Part shown: piece by piece, positions 1 to 5,616 of the stretch
How the letters are laid out: each line of letters starts with the position of its first letter
Numbering within the stretch: the first letter of the stretch is position 1
NCBI GenBank assembly: GCA_964450355.1
Contig: CAYVDH010000204.1
Coordinates: 1 to 5,616, forward strand
Reading direction: 5' to 3'
From: CAYVDH01 sp964450355
Lineage (GTDB): Bacteria; Bacteroidota; Bacteroidia; NS11-12g; UBA955
Length of the DNA: 5,616 nucleotides
The notes under the pieces: generated by a model
Seen by the model: only the letters and a program-made list of their open reading frames with translations
What the model was told of the DNA's origin: nothing
The model's database searches: none
Program-made: the position numbers and the translations under genes

Positions 1-335
1 GATTGGATATGCCTTCGAGAAATTCTGTATTAAATAAATTAAACTAAACAATTTTAGGCTAAACATACCATATTCTATCACCACGCCAGATTATCTTTTG
101 GGGCAGTTTTTAGTCATTATCCCGTTTCACTTTGAGTATAGTACATAATTTTGCTAGTCATCCTGAAAATAGCAAGGTATTAATCTATGTTGTACAGATT
201 CATCCTACGTCAGCATATCAAAGCCATATGAGAAACGCTTTTTTAGAAACTATACATATCAAAATGAAACTTAATAAAAAAAGAGAGGGTAAAAACATAC
301 TACCCATTAAAATAAAATTATAAATACACTTTATC
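1..335. other. Intergenic stretch with no convincing gene
   Basis: Downstream of the large gene I find no RNA gene and no credible protein gene. At the left edge, all three + frames close by position 47, so at most the last ~15 codons of a convergent gene could lie there; none is recognisable. Positions 70-250 contain GC-richer patches (for example around 80-106 and 118-130) unlike the AT-rich flanks. They also hold broken minus-strand frames: one runs from ATG 201-203 to a TAA at 180-182 and stays open beyond it to a TAA at 117-119. This could be the decayed remnant of a small gene or insertion element, but I do not recognise it. A direct repeat CTAAACA lies at 44-50 and 59-65. Confidence 0.5.
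274..305 (-). terminator. Weak intrinsic terminator for the minus-strand gene
   Basis: In the direction of transcription, about 30 nt after the TAA, GGGTA (301-305) can pair with TACCC (287-291) around a 9-nt loop. A further G-T wobble can be added inside. The hairpin is followed by TCTCTTTTTTTATT, a U-rich tract in the RNA. The arrangement is right for a Rho-independent terminator, but the stem is only 5-6 pairs. Confidence 0.4.
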
Positions 336-3300
336 TTATCTTAAAATACTTAATTTTTTGGTTTCTACAATACCCTCTTGACTAGTTACTTGTACACTGT
401 AAATCCCAGCTGCCAATTGACTGGTATTTAAGGTGGCAACTAAGCCTTCAAAATTTTGCATTAACACTTCTTTGCCATTCATATCCATTATTTTTACAAT
501 ACCATCTGACAAACCTTCGTTCAAATTAACTTTTACCATATTTGTCGCAGGATTAGGCAATAATGTAAATACTAAATTAGCTGATAAAACATTGGTTTTT
601 AAAATACTTGTAATTTTACTTTTTTTACCAATACCATTATTACTTACAGCCTCAATTTGGTAGTAAATTAAGCCCTCCGCTAAGTTGCTTATCGGATTAT
701 AATATACAAATTCATTGACACCATTTATTCCTTTATTGTATACCTCGCCTATTTTGACAAATTGAATTTCGTTAGCTAATTTGCGGTAAACATTAAATTT
801 ACTTGTAGCTATATCTGTATTAGTTAGCCATACTACTTTACCCGTTAAATTATTCAAATTATTTGCTTTAATGCTTAAAAACTCAATAGGCAAAGCTTGA
901 TTAAATGGACTCATTACCACACCACCACAAAAACAATTGACAGTAGCATCGCCTGTATCTATAACTGTGTACATAGGCAAACTAGGGCTAGGTGGATATA
1001 AATTATTCTCAAAACTATCGCTAAAAGCAACAGAACCATTTGTTGGAATACTTGTAGTTAAAACAGTAGTTTTTACTAAAGAATCTATTCCTTTTTCATA
1101 AGTTAAGTTGTTGTTAATATCCATAAATGTTTTTAAAGTGACGCCATTATCAGCCTCAACATAAGCACTTGTATTCAATACATTGCCACTAAATACATAT
1201 TTGTATAAACTTGGATATACATAGGTGCTACTATAAGCATCAAAACTTAAATTAGCTTTCCTAATATCAAATAATTTTGTTTCACTTCCCAAACTAGCTT
1301 TGGCATTAGGACATAAGTTGGTAGGTATTGGAGTACCGCAATAAATAGTTAATTGTTGAAATACATCAGCTTTAACTGTTTGATTATTTTCGCAAATGGC
1401 TTTATTTATTGTTGTCATAGGAAAATTATATAACAGAGTATCACCATTTGCTCCGGCTGTATTTGGGTATTGAAAAGTTAAATATTGGTAAGTTGCATCT
1501 GTTCTAATTATATAAGATTGTGAACTACCTGAACCTCCAGGACATGCAATACCATAACATGTCAATGCCCCTGCTGAAACTAATTTAGGCAATCGAATTG
1601 TAATACTATCTGTTGGTTGTGGAGCTGTAGCGCCTGTTTTTTCAATTCTAATTTGAGTTACTTGAGCACCACATCCGTCTAGCCCAGTACTTACATTTAT
1701 TGTTGCTACATATGGATTTGTAATCCCTGCAAGTGAAATTGGAAAGCCAGATGTTAAATTAGAATTTCCAATTGCAGGATTTCCACAAGGCGAACTAGCT
1801 TCTTGTTGAGCTGTCCATTGGTCGCCACTAACTAAATTACAATTACTTTTCATTTTCCAGCGTAAAATTGCTCTTCTTGTATTGTTATTCCCTAATGCAG
1901 TTCCTAATAAACCACTTGTAGTTCCAAAATTAGATGGATCAATTTGGGCTAAATCTAAAGTCATAGTTCCTGTTGTCACTTCTGCTAAAATTGCGGCATT
2001 GGCTGTAGCACTAAACAATCTTGGTGTAGTTCCAATTGGATATTCAATATAGCCACTATCGCTTATATAATCTAAACCAGACCCTCCATTAAATGGCAAA
2101 CTAATAATTTCTTTTACATCGTAAATATTGCTTGCTTGTGTACTTTGAATAAGCATCTCAAATGGAAATCCTTGACACATGGTAATGGTACTTGAACCAT
2201 AAGGCGATGACGCTGAATTTGAAGGATCAGAAGGAGTACTTGCTAATGATGTGATTGCAGTTTGAATTGAAGCAGATGCAGTATCTATTACAAATAAAAC
2301 ACTGTCTGTTTGGCAGGGAATTGGTAGTATATTTGGATATGTTCTACAATTCCATCCAACAAATGCTTTTAAAGTATCTTTATTACAAGAACTTACTCTA
2401 CCATAAATTCTGAAATTTTTATTTGCTCCACCTGTATTCAAATTCCCCAATCTGTAATAATTATTGACACTTGTTATCAAATTATTTGAACTTAAATCTC
2501 TAACGCTATCTACCTGAATAGTTGTATTTGTATCGAAATAAACCCAAGTTAAAGGGCTAGAAGCAATATTACTATTATTTTGAACATTGAAATCCCAAGT
2601 TGCTACTTTTTCATATAATGGTTTTGTAACAGACCCAACAACACTAATATCTAATATGGGTTTATTCACACTGTAATTAATATTACCACCTGTTTCTCCA
2701 ACAATTATTGTATTTGGATTACCGTATTGTACAACCCAAGGTCTTAAATTTAAAATTCTAAAACTGCCATAACCTTGTGTTGGAAAATTATAATATCTAG
2801 GCAATGTATTAGACGAATTACAGGTAGGATAAACATTGGTGTAAATTGAATAAATATACCCTTCTGCATTTAAATTTCTTAAACCACCATATTGGGTAAA
2901 CAACTGCCTTAAAGGGAAATAATATGTATTTCCACTTACTCTAGTGTAGGTTAAAGTATCAACAAATGGAGTATATGACCATGTTTTTCCTAATTCATAT
3001 CCAGCAGGTAAAATAAAAATAAATGTATCAGGCAATGTATAAAATCTACTTTCATATGGAAAAGCTGAGGAGCTATTAGCATTATCAGGGTTGTAGCTTA
3101 ATAATGTAGATTGAATAATAACGCCATTACATCCCATAACATCAGATGTTGGGGAAGAACTTCCCGTAAAAATTTGTCCATCTAATAATATTCGTGCTCT
3201 GTAATTGTCACATTGGTACTTTGCAGTATCATTGTTAGGGTTTTGAATATGTGAAATAAAAATCGTATCAGTAATAATTAAGCTTGTTCTAGTATTCCCA

Positions 3301-5546
3301 TTATATAGACTATTCCAAGTAGCTTTTATTTTTAAAAACACACTGTCATTATTATCAAATTCATAAGTTGATGGCACACCTGAAGACACTAAATTATTTA
3401 CAGAAAAATCTACTCTAACAGTTCTATTACCACCTGATTTCGTAATGATTTGGTATGGTAAATTTGTTAAATTATAAGAATTTGAGGATCCTGAATTATT
3501 AGTGTCGTTCAAAAAACCATCAACTCCTAAAACTTGCAAATATTGGCCAATGCCATTGTCAAAATTTAAACTAGCATAACCATTTATAAAAGGCGAAGCA
3601 GGGCTTTGAGAACCTCTAAAAGTTTTACCAGAAATTATAATTTCAAATGTGTCTCCAGCAACAAATGAACTTCTATTAATTTTGGTTAAATCTATAGGGC
3701 CATTTGGAATATTATTATTATCATTATCTCCTAATCCATAAGTAATTCTTTGAAAAATTAATCCATTTGGAGTAAATCCACCTTTTTCACAAGACCCGCT
3801 CGAAGGGCAATGAACACCTATAATCCAATTGCAATTGCCCATTACAATAGTATCACAAGTTGAACAATTACTATTGTTAAGAATATATAGTCGATCATAA
3901 ATCGTAACTAAACCTGAATTTCCACATAAAGGTGTAATAGGTAGGTTATAAACAGGATTTGAAAATGTTGAAAATTTTAAATAAACTTCATTTGTAGATG
4001 TATTGTAGAATAATGTATCTACATTCCCAATTCCAAATGCTAAAGGATATACTCCAGTATATACTAAATTAGAAGGAAGAGTTATTTTTCTTAAGTGAGT
4101 ATATTTTGCATTAGTTGGCAACCTCCTTTCAATAGAAGCCCCTGGCGCTCTTTGCAAATTTATAATAACTGTATCTCCATAATTTACATCCGTTGGCCCA
4201 TTAATTTGTATTCCATTTCTTAATAATCTTGGTGCATAAGGAAGTAGTTGCAATGGAAATGAACTTGATTGATAATTTACTGTTCCACATGCATTTGAAT
4301 AAGTAATTCTTATCGATGGAGAAGACCATTGCATTTGAACGTTGCTGCCACAATTAGGAAAACTAGGCAAATCTGATGGCTTAGGCATTCTTGCTGCTGA
4401 TAATGATGGGGCAATTGTACCATCTGTTGGGCACACTTTTCGTGTTGTAAAGTTTAAGTAAATAGTATCTCCTCCATTTAAGTTACCCATAAAATAACCC
4501 AAACTTGATGCTAAATTAATTCCTGTATGCATTATTTTATTAACGTAGTTACTTATTTGAGGCTTCTTCCAAACTCCATTTATTCCAATTTTAAAACTAA
4601 CATTATTTGTATCTAAGCCACTGAATGGTGTTGCATCTACGGCTATATAATTAACATTAGATGCTCTATTTATACTAGTATTTACAATTCTCACTAAGAA
4701 TGTATCATTATCATTCCAACAGTTAGAGTTCTTTTCTGCTAAAAATAATTGATTAAGTGATGGAACTGTATTTGGAATTTGGATATCAACAGTAACAGTA
4801 CTTCTTTGACAAATTGCCGAATTACAACCCCAATAGGCATAAATATTAGAATTAATATTATTAGATACTCCACAGGTATTAATTGTAAAAGTATATTGAA
4901 TTTCAAAACTTTCCCCATTTTCAAATAATGTATCTCCATCACCTATTTGCTGAATATGAGTGGCTAATAAATTAATTATTACAGAGTCATTATTATTAAC
5001 TATTTGTGAAACAGGGATATTATAATTAATTCCACTTGGATTTATTATAAATGAACTTGTGTTTATAGAAATTGAATTATTGGTATAATTATCAACCAAA
5101 ACAATTTTTGAACTAGCTCCAAGCCCACCATTAGTTAATGTAAATTTTCTTGTTGCAGTTTGATTTATATTTATAGGATTTGGAAAAGTAGTATCGCCTA
5201 TTATAGAAAAATCAGGAGCTTCGCCATTAAAAGCATTAGTTACACTCACATTAATACTTCCTGCTCCTTCATAAAAAAATAAGCTATCTCTTGTAGTAAA
5301 TGAACTTGTTCCTGCTCCGCAAGTAGCTTTTTGCCAAAATCCTAATTTGATGATTTGGTTTTGTGTACTGCTACCAAATGTAATACGGTGCCTACCTCCA
5401 ACCAATCCAACGTAAGTCATAGTATTGCTTCCACTGCCTCCTGTAACAATAGGGCCATAGGCAACGCCTTCCCAAGAAAACCCAATGGGAAGTTTAATAT
5501 CTAAATAACTGCCTATTGTTCCTGTTCCTCCAACAGAGAATTGCAA
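336..5546 (-). CDS. Giant modular T9SS-exported surface/secreted protein, N-terminus missing
   Basis: The 1736-codon frame ends in TAA (336-338). I see no enzyme motif. It consists of beta-rich, Asn/Ser/Thr-rich modules (residues 1-1470), a Ca-loop-like segment (1476-1488), a fibronectin-III-like domain (~1551-1650) and a T9SS type A sorting domain (1658-1736). In known T9SS cargo, Sec exports the protein and the T9SS carries it across the outer membrane, where it is released or anchored; an adhesin or structural role is inference. The 31 cysteines fit an extracellular, disulfide-stabilised protein. The start is doubtful: 5546 is a TTG, the first in-frame ATG is Met43 (5418-5420), and the frame stays open to 5573, giving SGLKPEIVR before TAA at 5574-5576. 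No signal peptide is present, although this cargo class needs one, so the gene is 5'-truncated, frameshifted or misassembled. Presence of the gene and its export class are secure; its exact role is unknown. Confidence 0.93.
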   Translation of the reverse strand: MQFSVGGTGTIGSYLDIKLPIGFSWEGVAYGPIVTGGSGSNTMTYVGLVGGRHRITFGSSTQNQIIKLGFWQKATCGAGTSSFTTRDSLFFYEGAGSINVSVTNAFNGEAPDFSIIGDTTFPNPININQTATRKFTLTNGGLGASSKIVLVDNYTNNSISINTSSFIINPSGINYNIPVSQIVNNNDSVIINLLATHIQQIGDGDTLFENGESFEIQYTFTINTCGVSNNINSNIYAYWGCNSAICQRSTVTVDIQIPNTVPSLNQLFLAEKNSNCWNDNDTFLVRIVNTSINRASNVNYIAVDATPFSGLDTNNVSFKIGINGVWKKPQISNYVNKIMHTGINLASSLGYFMGNLNGGDTIYLNFTTRKVCPTDGTIAPSLSAARMPKPSDLPSFPNCGSNVQMQWSSPSIRITYSNACGTVNYQSSSFPLQLLPYAPRLLRNGIQINGPTDVNYGDTVIINLQRAPGASIERRLPTNAKYTHLRKITLPSNLVYTGVYPLAFGIGNVDTLFYNTSTNEVYLKFSTFSNPVYNLPITPLCGNSGLVTIYDRLYILNNSNCSTCDTIVMGNCNWIIGVHCPSSGSCEKGGFTPNGLIFQRITYGLGDNDNNNIPNGPIDLTKINRSSFVAGDTFEIIISGKTFRGSQSPASPFINGYASLNFDNGIGQYLQVLGVDGFLNDTNNSGSSNSYNLTNLPYQIITKSGGNRTVRVDFSVNNLVSSGVPSTYEFDNNDSVFLKIKATWNSLYNGNTRTSLIITDTIFISHIQNPNNDTAKYQCDNYRARILLDGQIFTGSSSPTSDVMGCNGVIIQSTLLSYNPDNANSSSAFPYESRFYTLPDTFIFILPAGYELGKTWSYTPFVDTLTYTRVSGNTYYFPLRQLFTQYGGLRNLNAEGYIYSIYTNVYPTCNSSNTLPRYYNFPTQGYGSFRILNLRPWVVQYGNPNTIIVGETGGNINYSVNKPILDISVVGSVTKPLYEKVATWDFNVQNNSNIASSPLTWVYFDTNTTIQVDSVRDLSSNNLITSVNNYYRLGNLNTGGANKNFRIYGRVSSCNKDTLKAFVGWNCRTYPNILPIPCQTDSVLFVIDTASASIQTAITSLASTPSDPSNSASSPYGSSTITMCQGFPFEMLIQSTQASNIYDVKEIISLPFNGGSGLDYISDSGYIEYPIGTTPRLFSATANAAILAEVTTGTMTLDLAQIDPSNFGTTSGLLGTALGNNNTRRAILRWKMKSNCNLVSGDQWTAQQEASSPCGNPAIGNSNLTSGFPISLAGITNPYVATINVSTGLDGCGAQVTQIRIEKTGATAPQPTDSITIRLPKLVSAGALTCYGIACPGGSGSSQSYIIRTDATYQYLTFQYPNTAGANGDTLLYNFPMTTINKAICENNQTVKADVFQQLTIYCGTPIPTNLCPNAKASLGSETKLFDIRKANLSFDAYSSTYVYPSLYKYVFSGNVLNTSAYVEADNGVTLKTFMDINNNLTYEKGIDSLVKTTVLTTSIPTNGSVAFSDSFENNLYPPSPSLPMYTVIDTGDATVNCFCGGVVMSPFNQALPIEFLSIKANNLNNLTGKVVWLTNTDIATSKFNVYRKLANEIQFVKIGEVYNKGINGVNEFVYYNPISNLAEGLIYYQIEAVSNNGIGKKSKITSILKTNVLSANLVFTLLPNPATNMVKVNLNEGLSDGIVKIMDMNGKEVLMQNFEGLVATLNTSQLAAGIYSVQVTSQEGIVETKKLSILR
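339..575 (-). other. T9SS type A C-terminal sorting domain (Por secretion tail)
   Basis: Residues 1658-1736 show the three conserved blocks of this domain in order. The first is a Pro-Asn-Pro block (LLPNPATNMVKVNL, P1664 and P1666). The second is a central Asp-x-Asn-Gly-Lys block (KIMDMNGKEVL, around 1688). The third is a Leu-x-x-Gly-Ile-Tyr block (TSQLAAGIYSVQV, 1708-1720), followed by a basic end (ETKKLSILR). In characterised Bacteroidota this domain directs the folded periplasmic protein to the type IX translocon and is normally cleaved off by the PorU sortase. Its length of about 79 residues is usual for the family. The domain is complete and runs to the stop codon, so the 3' end of the gene is intact. 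Confidence 0.93.
597..896 (-). other. Fibronectin-III-like domain before the sorting tail
   Basis: Residues ~1551-1650 start with ALPIEFLSIKA and continue through VVWLTNTDIATSKFNVYRK, FVKIGEV and EGLIYYQIEAVSNNG. This is the pattern, very common in Bacteroidota T9SS cargo, of LP-[IV]-E-[FL]-L-S-F, then a W-x-T-x-x-E/D strand, a 'F-x-V-x-R' strand, and a final Y-Y-x-I-x-x-V strand. It resembles a fibronectin-III fold and usually sits directly upstream of the sorting domain as a spacer. It contains no cysteine, unlike the upstream modules. The assignment rests on motif recognition by eye, so the boundaries are approximate. Confidence 0.8.
1083..1121 (-). other. Putative Ca-binding Asp/Asn loop (residues 1476-1488)
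   Basis: The segment reads DINNNLTYEKGID, with acidic or amide side chains at positions 1, 3, 4, 5, 9 and 13. This D-x-N-x-N-x(3)-E-x-G-x-D spacing resembles calcium loops of SdrD B-type and dockerin-like repeats, which read 'D-x-N-x-N-G-x-x-E-x-G-x-D'. It sits in a Cys-free stretch between the repeat modules and the fibronectin-III-like domain. Calcium binding is inferred from the pattern only. Confidence 0.45.
1722..2651 (-). repeat. Internal protein module B (residues ~966-1275)
   Basis: This is the second copy of the module, offset by about 830-865 residues from copy A. DISVVG (966-971) matches DFSIIG, and WDFNVQNNSNIASSP matches the RKFTLTNGG strand. FRIYGRVSSC (C1054) matches the C225 strand, FVGWNCRTY...PIPCQ (C1067, C1078) matches AYWGC...ICQ, and ITMCQGFPFEMLI (C1124) matches the C276 strand. 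ILRWKMKSNC (C1236) matches C372, and SPCGNPAIGNSN...GFPISL (C1254) matches the C420 block. The order of six cysteines and of the flanking hydrophobic strands is preserved, while the spacers differ in length. Confidence 0.5.
3690..3728 (-). other. Second Asp/Asn-rich loop (residues 607-619)
   Basis: DNDNNNIPNGPID follows the strand GLIFQRITYGLG (residues 595-606). It resembles the 'D-N-N-N-D-G-I-P-D' loop often seen in large Bacteroidota surface proteins after an 'F-x-x-Q/E-R-T-x-x-G' strand. Here the acidic positions are partly replaced by Asn and Pro, so metal binding may be weak or absent. It lies in the linker region between the two long repeat modules, just after a cluster of five cysteines (561-586). 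Confidence 0.45.
4239..5213 (-). repeat. Internal protein module A (residues ~112-436)
   Basis: This coding segment appears to be the first copy of a large duplicated module. It opens with DFSIIG (112-117). A strand RKFTLTNGGLG (133-143) and a Cys strand YTFTINTCG (C225) follow, then IYAYWGCNSAICQ (C241, C246), a strand with NSNCWNDNDTFLV (C276), GGDTIYLNFTTRKVC (C372) and NACGTVNYQSSSFPLQL (C420). The same order of landmarks recurs at residues 966-1275. Identity is low and was judged by eye, so this is an ancient protein-level repeat and not a DNA repeat. Confidence 0.5.
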
Positions 5547-5616
5547 TCTTACAATTTCTGGTTTTAACCCAGATTACGCATTAGAAAAAAAGGTTTAAAT
5601 TTGAGTTCTAAAATCC
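5547..5616 (-). other. Broken 5' end of the large gene
   Basis: The protein frame continues upstream of 5546 for nine sensible codons, then meets TAA at 5574-5576 and again at 5595-5597. A different minus-strand frame is open from the window edge (5614) to 5567 and includes an ATG at 5579-5581. One extra base in the CCC run at 5568-5570 would join it to the main frame. Neither the joined nor the unjoined version shows a signal peptide in this window. No Bacteroidota-type promoter (TTG / TAnnTTTG) is visible. An assembly or sequencing fault near a contig end, or a genuine pseudogene break, both fit. Confidence 0.55.

Noticed and set aside
182..200. Short inverted repeat AATCT...AGATT as an RNA hairpin or operator
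   Set aside because: The stem is only five AT-rich pairs with no adjacent gene start or U-tract; this is expected by chance.
132..323. 63-codon + strand frame starting with TTG
   Set aside because: It has a non-ATG start, no ribosome binding site and a low-complexity Lys/Ile-rich tail that runs through the terminator hairpin and A-rich tract. It resembles no family I know.
433..663. 76-codon + strand frame
   Set aside because: It lies entirely antisense to the well-recognised T9SS sorting domain and linker and is a shadow of that coding sequence.
4739..4942. 67-codon minus-strand frame in another phase
   Set aside because: It is fully inside the large gene on the same strand, and its hydrophobic composition arises from reading AT-rich codons out of frame.
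5564..5581. ATG at 5579-5581 as the true start of the large protein
   Set aside because: In its own frame it encodes five residues then a stop. Joining it to the main frame needs an inserted base and still gives no signal peptide.

Overview
The window is AT-rich and is almost filled by one very long minus-strand reading frame (336-5546, 1736 codons). The encoded protein is rich in Asn, Ser and Thr. It looks like a modular beta-sandwich cell-surface or secreted protein, and it ends in a recognisable type IX secretion system (T9SS) type A sorting domain. T9SS is confined essentially to Bacteroidota, so the source is very probably a low-GC member of that phylum (for example Flavobacteriia, Chitinophagia, Saprospiria or related lineages). 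Genus cannot be told from this sequence.

Layout from left to right on the + strand. Positions 1-335 are intergenic or at most marginally coding. Within them, 274-305 can form a weak intrinsic terminator for the minus-strand gene, and 70-250 is an unrecognised stretch with small broken reading frames. Reading rightwards through 336-5546, one meets the C-terminal sorting domain (339-575), a fibronectin-III-like linker domain (about 597-896), and then a long tandem of beta-rich modules without recognisable catalytic residues. At 5547-5616 the gene should continue into its signal peptide. Instead the frame meets two in-frame stops, so the N-terminus is missing, frameshifted or misassembled here.

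The protein shows internal repetition that I traced by eye. A module of about 310-325 residues near the N-terminus (residues ~112-436) appears to recur in the second half (~966-1275), with similar cysteine order and flanking motifs. A smaller LP...C[G/N] unit recurs at least four times, and an Asp-Thr/Ser-hydrophobic strand motif about nineteen times. The 31 cysteines all lie upstream of the two C-terminal domains. I see no RNA gene, CRISPR array, intact mobile element or second convincing protein gene. No novel multi-gene system is visible: the interest lies in this protein's architecture and in its broken 5' end.
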